DNA of 64,000 bases from positions 3,224,001 through 3,288,000 of the forward strand of contig CP128857.1 of assembly GCA_030388725.1 (NCBI GenBank), written 5' to 3'. This DNA comes from Prodigiosinella aquatilis. Its GTDB lineage: Bacteria > Pseudomonadota > Gammaproteobacteria > Enterobacterales > Enterobacteriaceae. Below the pieces are notes generated by a model. That model worked only from the letters and a program-made list of their open reading frames with translations. It did not search any database and was not told the origin of the DNA. This document shows positions 27,731 to 36,559 of the stretch, piece after piece (the stretch's first letter is position 1; the number at the start of each line of letters is the position of its first letter). The translations under genes were made by a program, and so were the position numbers.

Positions 27731-27742
27731 ATAAAGTATCCC

Positions 27743-27776
27743 AACTCCGTCAGCTCAGGCTGACGGAGTTGTTTTT
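27743..27776 (+). terminator. Hairpin terminator between ackA and pta
   Basis: AACTCCGTCAG (27743-27753) pairs perfectly with CTGACGGAGTT (27760-27770), followed by GTTTTT. It would end or thin the ackA transcript 31 bases before pta, so pta expression may depend on readthrough or its own promoter. Confidence 0.8.
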
Positions 27777-27807
27777 GAACAACGAGCAACCGTAAAGAGG
27801 TTAAGTC

Positions 27808-29946
27808 GTGTCCCGTACAATTATGTTGATTCCTACTGGCACCAGTGTGGGTCTGACCAGTGTCAGCCTGGGTGTCATCCGCTCAATGGAACAGAAAGGT
27901 GTTCGCCTGAGCGTATTCAAGCCGATCGCCCAACCCCGTGCCGGTGACAATGCACCGGACCAGACCACCGCTATTATTCGTGCAACTTCCGCCATCAATG
28001 CCGCTGAACCGCTACAGATAAGCCACGTCGAATCACTGCTGAGCACTAATCAGCAGGACGCATTGATGGAAGAGATTATTGCCCGCTATCACGACAATAC
28101 GAAAGACGCTGAAGTTGTGCTGGTTGAAGGTCTGGTGCCTACCCGCAAACATCAGTTTGCCAATGCGCTAAACTATGAAATCGCCAAAACCCTGAATGCA
28201 GAAATCGTGTTCGTTCTGGCGCTGGGCAACGATTCACCGACCCAATTGAAAGAACGCATCGAACTGGCACGCTCTAGTTTTGGTGGTAGTAAGAATAAAA
28301 ACATCACTGGTGTCATCATTAATAAACTAAATGCGCCGGTGGATGAACAAGGTCGCACCCGTCCTGACCTGTCTGAAATTTTTGATGATTCAACCAAGGC
28401 CAGCGTTGCCAACATTGATCCCAAACTGCTGTTTGCCAACAGCCCGCTACCAGTATTGGGTTGCATTCCCTGGAGTTTCGATCTGATCGCTACTCGTGCG
28501 ATCGATATGGCGAATCATCTGAATGCCAAGATCATCAACGAAGGCGATATTCAGACTCGCCGCGTTAAGTCCGTCACCTTTTGCGCCCGCAGTATTTCTC
28601 ATATGCTGGAACATTTCCGTCCCGGCTCATTGCTGGTAACTTCAGCGGACCGTCCCGATGTACTGGTGTCGGCCTGTCTGGCAGCGATGAACGGTATCGA
28701 AATCGGAGCACTGTTGCTGACTGGCGGCTACGAAATGGATCCGAGCATCAGCAAGCTGTGTGAACGTGCCTTCCAGACCGGCCTGCCGGTATTTATGGTT
28801 AACACCAACACCTGGCAGACCTCTTTGAGTCTGCAAAGCTTCAACCTGGAACTGCCGATCGACGACCATGAACGTGTAGAAAAAGTCCAGGAATACGTTG
28901 CCCGTCACATTGATAGCCAATGGATAGACTCTCTGTCTGCCGCTTCTGAACGTTCACGTCGTTTGTCTCCTCCGGCTTTCCGTTACCAATTGACGGAACA
29001 GGCGCGTAAAGCTGGCAAACGTATCGTGCTTCCTGAAGGTACTGAGCCCCGTACCGTTAAGGCCGCCTCTATCTGTGCCGAACGAGGTATCGCACACTGT
29101 ATATTGTTGGGTAATCCAGATGAAATCCAGCGTGTTGCCGCCGCTCAAGGTGTGAAACTGGGTAAAGGTATTGAGATCGTCGATCCTGTCGCCGTTCGTG
29201 AGCGCTATGTAGCCCGTCTGGTTGAGCTGCGCAAGAACAAAGGCATGACTGAAGTCGTTGCCCGTGAACAACTGGAAGACAACGTGGTACTCGGTACTCT
29301 GATGCTGGAACAGAATGAAGTTGACGGTCTGGTTTCCGGTGCGGTTCACACCACAGCCAATACCATCCGTCCGCCATTACAGTTAATCAAAACCGCACCA
29401 AACAGTTCACTGGTTTCCTCTGTATTCTTCATGCTACTGCCGGAACAAGTTCTGGTGTATGGTGACTGTGCCATCAATCCGGATCCGACAGCGGAACAAT
29501 TGGCTGAGATTGCCATTCAGTCGGCTGATTCTGCTACTGCATTTGGTATAGAACCTCGTGTTGCGATGATTTCCTATTCCACTGGTGATTCAGGTGCGGG
29601 TAGCGACGTGGAAAAAGTACGCGAAGCCACCCATATCGCCCAGCAAAGACGTCCGGATTTGATTATTGATGGCCCTCTGCAATACGACGCCGCCATTATG
29701 GCTGATGTTGCAAAATCCAAAGCACCAAACTCACCGGTTGCCGGTAAAGCTACTGTGTTCATCTTCCCTGACCTGAACACCGGTAACACAACTTACAAAG
29801 CGGTACAACGTTCAGCAGACCTGATCTCCATTGGGCCGATGCTACAGGGTATGCGCAAGCCGGTTAACGATCTGTCCCGTGGTGCATTAGTAGACGATAT
29901 CGTGTACACCGTGGCGCTGACTGCTATTCAGGCGACTCAGATCTAA
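27808..29946 (+). CDS. pta: Phosphate acetyltransferase
   Basis: Pta interconverts acetyl-CoA and acetyl phosphate. It is the long enterobacterial form (712 residues): an N-terminal P-loop-like dethiobiotin-synthase/CobQ domain (MLIPTGTSVGLTSVSLGV), a central DRTGG domain, and the C-terminal catalytic PTA_PTB domain from about residue 395 (GKRIVLPEGTEPRT, SSVFFMLLPEQVLVYGDCAINPDP). The start is GTG with AAAGAGG upstream, as in E. coli. Confidence 0.97.
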   Translation: MSRTIMLIPTGTSVGLTSVSLGVIRSMEQKGVRLSVFKPIAQPRAGDNAPDQTTAIIRATSAINAAEPLQISHVESLLSTNQQDALMEEIIARYHDNTKDAEVVLVEGLVPTRKHQFANALNYEIAKTLNAEIVFVLALGNDSPTQLKERIELARSSFGGSKNKNITGVIINKLNAPVDEQGRTRPDLSEIFDDSTKASVANIDPKLLFANSPLPVLGCIPWSFDLIATRAIDMANHLNAKIINEGDIQTRRVKSVTFCARSISHMLEHFRPGSLLVTSADRPDVLVSACLAAMNGIEIGALLLTGGYEMDPSISKLCERAFQTGLPVFMVNTNTWQTSLSLQSFNLELPIDDHERVEKVQEYVARHIDSQWIDSLSAASERSRRLSPPAFRYQLTEQARKAGKRIVLPEGTEPRTVKAASICAERGIAHCILLGNPDEIQRVAAAQGVKLGKGIEIVDPVAVRERYVARLVELRKNKGMTEVVAREQLEDNVVLGTLMLEQNEVDGLVSGAVHTTANTIRPPLQLIKTAPNSSLVSSVFFMLLPEQVLVYGDCAINPDPTAEQLAEIAIQSADSATAFGIEPRVAMISYSTGDSGAGSDVEKVREATHIAQQRRPDLIIDGPLQYDAAIMADVAKSKAPNSPVAGKATVFIFPDLNTGNTTYKAVQRSADLISIGPMLQGMRKPVNDLSRGALVDDIVYTVALTAIQATQI

Positions 29947-29970
29947 TCAATTAGTCAGTTTGATCTGCCA

Positions 29971-29997
29971 AAACGCCAGCGAAAGCTGGCGTTTTTT
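29971..29997 (+). terminator. Rho-independent terminator of pta
   Basis: AAACGCCAGC (29971-29980) pairs perfectly with GCTGGCGTTT (29985-29994) around a GAAA tetraloop, followed by TTT. It lies 24 bases after the pta stop. Confidence 0.9.
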
Positions 29998-30072
29998 ATT
30001 GGTGTTCCACCTGACGGGATAAGACAAGGCCGGTTCCTCTTCTATCCCATCTAGAAAAAATATTAAGTGGTA

Positions 30073-30681
30073 CTATTTTTCCTCTTCCAGCGCACTGCGA
30101 TCTTCAGGCCCAGGAAGGTCATCAACCAGTGTACGTGCCGGCCGCGGCAGAATTTTTCCATACTCGTTGGCGTTATTACGAGTTAGCCACAGTGATAATG
30201 CCTTGAGTGAATCCGGCGTAAATTCATCGCAGCGCGACGTTATCTCTTCTGGTGTCAGCCAACTTACTTCGTCAATTTCCTCTTCTTGCAGCGCAAATGG
30301 ACCATGAGTTACGCAGCTGAACAACGCCCCCCATACACGGCAGTCGTCGCTTTCATAGTAGAACAAGCCGTGCTCGGCAAAGGGGACTCCAGCAATACCT
30401 AGCTCTTCCTCTGCTTCTCGACGAGCTGATTCCAACATGTTTTCACCACTTTGTACGACCCCCCCAGCCGTTGCATCCAGCCAGCCGGGGTAAAAATCCT
30501 TGATTTCGGTTCGACGTTGGATCAGGACTTTCCCCATGCCGTCATGTACAACGATATAGGTAGCGCGATGCCTCAGGCACTGCGCACGCATCTGCTGACG
30601 GCTTGACTGAGCGATTACTTCATTGTTTTCATCAACGATATCCACCCACTCGGTACCTGCCATCTGAGTTTGTTCCGCCAT
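30073..30681 (-). CDS. yfcD: Nudix hydrolase YfcD
   Basis: This Nudix-family hydrolase resembles isopentenyl-diphosphate isomerase-like YfcD of unknown substrate. The Nudix box is complete: GGVVQSGENMLESARREAEE followed by ELGI (G-x5-E-x7-REuxEExGu). It has 202 residues against 180 in E. coli; the extra part is a charged C-terminal tail after the LTRNNANEYG region. The ATG at 30681 has GAGG directly before it, so a start a few codons later (MAGTEWVD) remains possible. Confidence 0.9.
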   Translation of the reverse strand: MAEQTQMAGTEWVDIVDENNEVIAQSSRQQMRAQCLRHRATYIVVHDGMGKVLIQRRTEIKDFYPGWLDATAGGVVQSGENMLESARREAEEELGIAGVPFAEHGLFYYESDDCRVWGALFSCVTHGPFALQEEEIDEVSWLTPEEITSRCDEFTPDSLKALSLWLTRNNANEYGKILPRPARTLVDDLPGPEDRSALEEEK

Positions 30682-30760
30682 CCTCTGAAACCTTTTAGTA
30701 GCGACGCGTTATCGCGTCCATTTGTTTGAATAATAGATGTAGCATGAGAGTAGAACTAAA

Positions 30761-31312
30761 TTAGTGTGTAATGATTACCTGCGCAATAACTTCTCCCCCA
30801 GCCAGTGACACAACCTGCAATCTATTCTGCATCAACAGTCCGTAACTGGCGGGATATCCCCCTTTCGGCAGGCTGACTGAACCCGGATTAAAGCAGTAAA
30901 TATCATCACGCCGTTCAGCCACTGGGATATGTGTATGCCCATAGACCAGAACATCATCGGCCTGTAATGGAGGCCGATGATCGGGGTGGTAAAGATGTCC
31001 GTGGGTGAGAAATAACCGACATTGCGGCAGCAATACCTGTTGCCAGGGTGTCATCATCGGAAATTGCAGCAACATCTGATCCACTTCGCTATCACAGTTT
31101 CCTCGCACCGCAATAATCCGGGGAGCATACTCATTCAGTTTGACTGCCACCTCTGCTGGCAGGTAGTTTTCTGGTAGCGGATTACGCGGGCCATGATTAA
31201 GAAAATCGCCAAGTAAAACCAGCCATTGCGCACCACTGCGTTCAAAATGCGTCAATACTGTTTCCGTCGCCGTAAGCGAGCCGTGCAGATCAGATGCAAA
31301 CATCAGTTTCAT
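30761..31312 (-). CDS. yfcE: Metallophosphoesterase YfcE
   Basis: YfcE is a manganese-dependent phosphodiesterase of the MJ0936/Vps29 class, active on artificial diesters; its natural substrate is unknown. Metal motifs are visible: FASDLHGS (Asp-His), LLGDFLNHG, VRGNCDSEVD, LTHGHLYHP and VYGHTHIP, then FNPGSVSLPK. It has 183 residues (E. coli 184). yfcE and yfcD run in the same direction 79 bases apart. Confidence 0.95.
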   Translation of the reverse strand: MKLMFASDLHGSLTATETVLTHFERSGAQWLVLLGDFLNHGPRNPLPENYLPAEVAVKLNEYAPRIIAVRGNCDSEVDQMLLQFPMMTPWQQVLLPQCRLFLTHGHLYHPDHRPPLQADDVLVYGHTHIPVAERRDDIYCFNPGSVSLPKGGYPASYGLLMQNRLQVVSLAGGEVIAQVIITH

Positions 31313-31394
31313 GGTTAATTCCCGAAGTGTCTTGGAAAAAGATCAGACCAAGAGAAGTTTACCAAAACATTTGTCCGTCGTGATTGCAAAATCC

Positions 31395-32195
31395 TCATGC
31401 GTCATTTGCTGTCGGCAAAGACGTCAATGGTCGAATAATTCCCTGCATTACCGGGTTATCACTTTCATCTTTCAGTTGTACGCCGGATAAGCGACGTTGA
31501 AAAGCGTGTTCCAGCAACCAGGCCAGTTTGTAGGCCGCCTGAGGGTAATTCAACCCCTCTGGACGGATATTGGAAATGCAATTGCGCTCCGATTCCAGAC
31601 GGCAGGTATTTGGATCCCAGGTCATATAAATACTCAAACTGTCCGGCGATGACAGACCGGGCCGTTCTCCAATCAGTATTGCTACCATCCTCGCCTGCAA
31701 ACATTCACCAATATCATCACCTAACGCCACCCTGGCCTGATGTGCCAATACAATCGGCGCCAACGTCAATTCCAGTTGTGCAACATAGGGCAACACAGCC
31801 TGAATCAGCGGCAATGCCTGACGATGAACCGCCTTGGAAGACAGACCATCACCCACCACCAGTAACAGATCGGCCGGTTGATCGGCAACCGCGAGTAATA
31901 GCTCACGACTATCCGACGACAAACGGCGCCCAAGATCTGGGCGACACAAATACTGTTCACGACTCTCTGCCGCGCTGTGTACCGTCAATGTTTTCAATCC
32001 TTCCTCGTGCAGTGAATTTGCTAGCATTTCACTGTCAAAAGGCTGATGTACTGCATCTCTCGCTCGCGCATGAGCCAGACCGAATTTCAGTAGTTCATCG
32101 GTTGGCATACTGGCACCGGTACGTCCCAAGGCGATACGCGCGGCGGTGTATTCTCGTAATTCCTGCCATGGATTGGGATGAACTACCGGTTTCAT
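31395..32195 (-). CDS. eutC: Ethanolamine ammonia-lyase small subunit
   Basis: EutC is the light subunit of adenosylcobalamin-dependent ethanolamine ammonia-lyase, which with EutB converts ethanolamine to acetaldehyde and ammonia. Recognisable blocks are ARIALGRTGASMPTDELLKF, CRPDLGRRLS, VGDGLSSKAVHRQA, LIGERPGLSSPDSLSIYMTW, and NCISNIRPEGLNYPQAAYKL. At 266 residues it is shorter than the E. coli protein because it lacks most of the N-terminal extension involved in microcompartment targeting, like forms from species without compartments. It overlaps eutB by ATGA. Confidence 0.95.
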   Translation of the reverse strand: MKPVVHPNPWQELREYTAARIALGRTGASMPTDELLKFGLAHARARDAVHQPFDSEMLANSLHEEGLKTLTVHSAAESREQYLCRPDLGRRLSSDSRELLLAVADQPADLLLVVGDGLSSKAVHRQALPLIQAVLPYVAQLELTLAPIVLAHQARVALGDDIGECLQARMVAILIGERPGLSSPDSLSIYMTWDPNTCRLESERNCISNIRPEGLNYPQAAYKLAWLLEHAFQRRLSGVQLKDESDNPVMQGIIRPLTSLPTANDA

Positions 32196-33583
32196 TCCTC
32201 CCCCTCAAGATAGGGTCGATGCTGCAATAATGGATGTCGGTGACTCGCATCTTGCAATCGGCCTTGCGCATCAATAATCTGCATTTGTGTCAGCCAGTCG
32301 CCAAATTCCGGGGCATGTTTCAGTCCCAGTAATTCACGGATATAAAGGGCATCATGAAAAGACGTGCTCTGATAATTGAGCATGATATCGTCCGCACCGG
32401 GTACGCCGATAAGGAAAGTAAGACCAGCCGTCGCCAGCAGAGTCAGCAAGGTGTCCATATCATCCTGATCGGCTTCGGCATGGTTGGTATAACAAACATC
32501 GCAGCCCAATGGCACACCCAGCAATTTGCCACAGAAATGATCCTCCAGACCGGCGCGGATAATCTGTTTACCATCATAAAGGTATTCAGGGCCAATAAAC
32601 CCTACCACGGTATTCACCAGCAGCGGTGAAAAGTGGCGAGCCACTGCATATGCCCGGGCCTCACAGGTTTGCTGATCAACACCATGATGCGCATTGGCAG
32701 ACAGGCAACTCCCCTGACCCGTTTCAAAATACATCACGTTGTTGCCCAGCGTGCCACGATTCAGGCTCAATGCCGCTTGATGTGCCTCTTCCAACATTGC
32801 CAGATTAAAGCCAAAACTGGCATTGGTTGCTTGCGTTCCGGCTATCGACTGAAACACCAGATCCACCGGAACCCCACGTTCAATCAACCGTAGTGTGTTG
32901 GTAACATGGGTCAATACACAAGACTGGGTGGGAATACCGAAATGGCTGATCACATCATCCAGCATGTAGTTGAGCTTCTCCAACAGCGGCAAACTATCAC
33001 TGGCGGGATTGATCCCCACGACAGCATCACCACAGCCATATAGCAGCCCATCCAACATACTGGCAGCGATACCTTTCAGATCATCCGTAGGGTGATTCGG
33101 TTGTAGCCGTACACTGAGATGTCCCGGCAAGCCGATGGTATTACGAAAACAGGTAACCACTCGACATTTCTTGGCTACCAGAATTAAATCCTGATTACGC
33201 ATGATTTTACTGACCGCTGCCGCCATTTCTGGCGTGATGCCTGGGGCTGCTTTAGCAAGCATCGCACTGTCAGTTTGTTCACTAAGCAACCAGTTGCGAA
33301 ATTCGCCTACTGTCAAGTGAGAGATCAGTGCGAACGCCACACTATCGTGGCTGTCAATGATCAACCGGGTAACGTCGTCTTCCTCATAAGGAATCAATAC
33401 CTGCTGTAAAAATGCGCACAGAGGAACATCCGCCAGTGCAATGCGTGCGGCCATGCGCTCTTCCGCACTTTGTGTAGCAATACCAGCCAATGCATCACCG
33501 GAACGAAAAGGCGAGGCCTTGGCCATTAATTCCCGCAAATCCCTGAAGATATAACGGCGATGTCCTAACGTCGTCTGATACAT
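32192..33583 (-). CDS. eutB: Ethanolamine ammonia-lyase large subunit
   Basis: EutB is the catalytic TIM-barrel subunit of ethanolamine ammonia-lyase. It has 463 residues. Typical regions are PNHPTDDLKGIAASMLDGLLYGCGD-type (seen in shorter form as MLDGLLYGCGDAVVGINP), YFETGQGSCLSANAHHG and GVPLGCDVCYTNHAEADQDD. I start at ATG 33583 (MYQTTLGH) because AGGAG lies just upstream; a GTG at 33601 would add six residues and overlap eat. It lies between eat and eutC in one transcript. Confidence 0.96.
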   Translation of the reverse strand: MYQTTLGHRRYIFRDLRELMAKASPFRSGDALAGIATQSAEERMAARIALADVPLCAFLQQVLIPYEEDDVTRLIIDSHDSVAFALISHLTVGEFRNWLLSEQTDSAMLAKAAPGITPEMAAAVSKIMRNQDLILVAKKCRVVTCFRNTIGLPGHLSVRLQPNHPTDDLKGIAASMLDGLLYGCGDAVVGINPASDSLPLLEKLNYMLDDVISHFGIPTQSCVLTHVTNTLRLIERGVPVDLVFQSIAGTQATNASFGFNLAMLEEAHQAALSLNRGTLGNNVMYFETGQGSCLSANAHHGVDQQTCEARAYAVARHFSPLLVNTVVGFIGPEYLYDGKQIIRAGLEDHFCGKLLGVPLGCDVCYTNHAEADQDDMDTLLTLLATAGLTFLIGVPGADDIMLNYQSTSFHDALYIRELLGLKHAPEFGDWLTQMQIIDAQGRLQDASHRHPLLQHRPYLEGEE

Positions 33584-33597
33584 ATGTCTCCTGACAC

Positions 33598-34983
33598 TCA
33601 CTTCGACACAGTCAAATGCGGATCAAACACTGCCATCGCACGAGCCTGCGTGGTTAATCGGAACCAGCCATAGCCAAGCAGCATCATAGCGGTAAACATC
33701 AATGCCAGTAAGACATTATAATAAACCAGCGCGATCAGGCAGATACTGGCCATCACCAGTGCGAAGGCGGGTACGAATGGGAACAACGGTGCATGGAATG
33801 GACGGATCAGATTTGGCTCACTGCGACGCAGCTTGAACAGCGATGCCATGGAAATAATGTACATCACAATAGCGCCAAATACTGACATGGTCACAATGTT
33901 GGCTGTCAACGGCTGCCCGCCAATCGTCACCAGAGAATCGGAAAAAATGGCAGCAATACCCACTATACCACCGGCAATAATGGCCCGGTTCGGCGTACGA
34001 AAACGCGGATGGACATTAGCCAGCATTTTAGGTAGATAACCCGCTCGGGCTAAGGCAAAGATCTGACGGGAATATCCCATAATAATACCGTGGAATGACG
34101 CTATCAGCCCGAATAGCCCCAGCCAGACCAGCATATGCAGCCAACCGCTACTGTTTCCTACCATCAACTTCATCGCCTGCGGCAATGGGTCATTGATGTT
34201 AGACAGCTGTTTCCAGTCGCCAACACCACCGGCAAACAACATTACCCCGATGGCCAGCAGCGTCAGCGTTAAAATACCACCAATAAACGCACGTGGAATG
34301 GTACGTTGTGGATCGTGCGCTTCCTCCGCCGCCATCGCCGCTCCCTCTATCGCCAGGAAAAACCAGATAGCAAAGGGAATGGCAGCAAAAATACCCGAAA
34401 CGGCCACCGGGCTGAAGGTATCCATTCCAGCCCATCCACCATGAGTAAAATGACTCCATTCAAATCCAGGGGCGACCACCCCCATAAATACCAACAGCTC
34501 AAAAATCGCCAATAGTGTCACTATCAGTTCAAATGTGGCCGCAATACCGATCCCCAGAATATTCAACCCCATAAAAACAAGATAAGCACTGACGGCTACC
34601 CATTTGGCCTCCAACGCTGGAAACTGCACATTCAGATAAGCACCGATGGCCATGGCAATCGCTGGTGGCGCGAAAACAAACTCAATCAAGGTTGCGAACC
34701 CGGCGAGGAATCCGCCGGTAGGACCGAAGGCCCGATAAGCATAAGCAAAAGGCCCTCCGGCATGAGGAATAGACGTGGTTAACTCGGTAAAGCTGAAAAT
34801 AAATGCGCAGTACATAGCAGCAATAGCCAGTGCTGTAATCAGAAAACCTAATGTTCCTGCCTGTGACCAACCATAACTCCAGCCAAAATACTCCCCAGAT
34901 ATCACCAGCCCGACGGCAATCCCCCAGAGATGGAAGCTACCTAATGTGCGTTTCAACCCTGTCGCTAATGGATGCTGTTGCAT
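33598..34983 (-). CDS. eat: Ethanolamine permease Eat (APC superfamily)
   Basis: Eat is a 461-residue amino-acid/polyamine/organocation transporter with about 12 membrane helices. Its start (LGSFHLWGIAVGLVISGEYFG) is characteristic of ethanolamine permeases, and the direct linkage to eutBC makes the assignment firm. It is the first gene of the eat-eutB-eutC operon, with AAGGGG upstream of the ATG and a sigma-54 promoter 39 bases before it. No other eut genes (eutA, shell proteins, eutR) are seen. Confidence 0.95.
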   Translation of the reverse strand: MQQHPLATGLKRTLGSFHLWGIAVGLVISGEYFGWSYGWSQAGTLGFLITALAIAAMYCAFIFSFTELTTSIPHAGGPFAYAYRAFGPTGGFLAGFATLIEFVFAPPAIAMAIGAYLNVQFPALEAKWVAVSAYLVFMGLNILGIGIAATFELIVTLLAIFELLVFMGVVAPGFEWSHFTHGGWAGMDTFSPVAVSGIFAAIPFAIWFFLAIEGAAMAAEEAHDPQRTIPRAFIGGILTLTLLAIGVMLFAGGVGDWKQLSNINDPLPQAMKLMVGNSSGWLHMLVWLGLFGLIASFHGIIMGYSRQIFALARAGYLPKMLANVHPRFRTPNRAIIAGGIVGIAAIFSDSLVTIGGQPLTANIVTMSVFGAIVMYIISMASLFKLRRSEPNLIRPFHAPLFPFVPAFALVMASICLIALVYYNVLLALMFTAMMLLGYGWFRLTTQARAMAVFDPHLTVSK

Positions 34984-35326
34984 TCTCTTTTCCCCTTGGA
35001 AACAATCATTGTTCAGGGAAGTGCAAAGGTTGTACCAGTTGCCAAATTAGTGTGAAATCGAAACACCGCTATACGTTAACCATCATCTGCTTCATCCGAC
35101 CACGGTCATGCTGCGCCATTCTGAATCAAACGCACCAGAACACAGCACTTTTTGCTCCATAAATGCGCGCCTGCATTCGATCAAAAAATAACACCTCCCA
35201 TTGATGCAACAATAGTCATTGCTGTTGGAATCAAGGTAGTAGTTAATTCGGTTTTCTATGAAACACGATTCTGTACTACAGTCATGCTTATGTCTTGATG
35301 AATCAAATGACACGAAGGCACCATTC
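34984..35326. promoter_or_regulatory. eat/yfcG divergent regulatory region
   Basis: This 343-base gap lies between eat (minus) and the yfcG pseudogene (plus). It contains the sigma-54 promoter of eat at 35022-35037. Sigma-54 promoters need an upstream activator; a weak NtrC-like half palindrome with GCACCAGAA...GCA lies at 35131-35147 but is not convincing. No gene is seen. Confidence 0.5.
35022..35037 (-). promoter_or_regulatory. Sigma-54 (-24/-12) promoter of eat-eutBC
   Basis: On the minus strand TGGTACAACCTTTGCA matches the consensus TGGCAC-N5-TTGCA at all but one position, with GG and GC in exact -24/-12 spacing. The predicted start of transcription (about 35011) leaves a short leader of about 28 bases before the eat ATG. 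Confidence 0.8.
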
Positions 35327-35953
35327 ATGATTAATCTGTATTACGCTCCTACCCCAAACGGCCATAAAGTCACACTGTTTCTGGAAGAGGCTCAGATTCC
35401 CTATTAGCTTTATCCCATCGATATCAGCGCTGGCGATCAATTCAAACCGGATTTTCTGTCCATCGCACCTAATAACAAAATTCCAGCGATCGTTGATCTG
35501 GATCCCATAGATCACGGACAGCCAATAAACCTGCTTGAGTCAGGTGCCATTTTGCTTTATCTGGCAGAAAAAACGGGCAAGTTCCTGAGCACAAACTTGC
35601 GGGAACGTACTGCTACTCTACAATGGCTATTCTGGCAGGTCGCCGGATTCGGGCCGATGCTGGGACAAAATCATCATTTCAACCACTATGCGCCGCAGCC
35701 TGTGCCTTATGCGATTGAGCGCTATCAAAAGGAAACATATCGTCTCTATACCGTACTGAATAAGCAATTACGGAAGACGCCATGGTTGGCCGGTGAGAAC
35801 TACAGTATTGCTGATATGGCAACTTATCCCTGGGTCGTTTCTCATGAACGGCAGAATATTGCCTTGTCAGAATTTCAGGCAATAAAAGACTGGTTCGAAC
35901 GCATCCGGGATCGCTCTGCCACTCAACGTGCTTATAAGCTCGCAGAACAGTAA
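35327..35953 (+). pseudogene. yfcG: yfcG glutathione-dependent disulfide-bond oxidoreductase, interrupted by an amber codon
   Basis: The full frame from ATG 35327 to the stop at 35953 encodes a 208-codon GST-family protein matching YfcG (Nu class, disulfide reductase): YYAPTPNGHKVTLFLEEA at the start (active-site Thr and Asn), NNKIPAIVD, ESGAILLYLAEKTG, and ATLQWLFWQV...GQNHHFNH. Codon 27 is TAG (35405-35407) between Tyr26 and Leu28, where relatives as I recall them have Gln or Arg; CAG to TAG would be a single change. Everything else is in frame and conserved, so the damage is recent or a base-calling error. The ribosome site AAGG before the ATG is intact. Confidence 0.88.
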
Positions 35954-36041
35954 TTAATTCCCACTATTCCAGTACATTGACCCACGATAAATTCTGGTAT
36001 GGTAAATAAAAGATCATGCCAGTAATACTATCGGAGCCACC

Positions 36042-36413
36042 ATGCCGCAACATTATGCTAATGCTGTTATTCGTATAAAAAATCTGCGATTACGCACTTT
36101 TATTGGTATCAAGGAAGAGGAAATCAATAATAAACAGGACATCGTCATCAACATTGTGATCCATTACCCGGCGGATAAGGCGCGAAACAGCGAAAATATC
36201 ACCGATGCCTTGAATTATCGCACCATCACAAAAAAAGTGATTCATCATGTAGAGGGAAACCGTTTCTCACTGCTGGAGAAACTAACGCAGGATATACTTA
36301 ATATTATCTGCGAGCACGAATGGGTGATTTATGCAGAAGTCGAGGTCGATAAACTGTTTGCTCTGCGTTATGCCGATTCCGTCTCTATGACCATGAGCTA
36401 TCACAAGATATAG
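36042..36413 (+). CDS. folX: Dihydroneopterin triphosphate 2'-epimerase FolX
   Basis: FolX is a tunnelling-fold enzyme related to dihydroneopterin aldolase FolB. It epimerises 7,8-dihydroneopterin triphosphate to the monapterin form. It has 123 residues. The motif IRIKNLRLRTFIGIKEEE and the DALNYRTITKKVI stretch match E. coli FolX closely. GGAG precedes the ATG. It is the first gene after yfcG in the conserved order. Confidence 0.95.
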   Translation: MPQHYANAVIRIKNLRLRTFIGIKEEEINNKQDIVINIVIHYPADKARNSENITDALNYRTITKKVIHHVEGNRFSLLEKLTQDILNIICEHEWVIYAEVEVDKLFALRYADSVSMTMSYHKI

Positions 36414-36559
36414 CTGGCTCTCTGGTATGCCACGCGGAAGATGATTCAGATGTGTATTTTAGAATCAATGTATACACTCAGTATCCAAGAACCGCAGCAC
36501 TGTCTACCACAAGCATGGCAACCGTAGTCTATTGGGATAAGCACTAAGTGAGGCCATAT

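Noticed and set aside
29069..29377. 102-residue frame opposite pta
   Set aside because: It is antisense to conserved pta codons with no supporting signal.
35131..35147. NtrC box upstream of the eat promoter
   Set aside because: Only about 9 of 14 positions match and one half is poor, so it is not listed as a feature.
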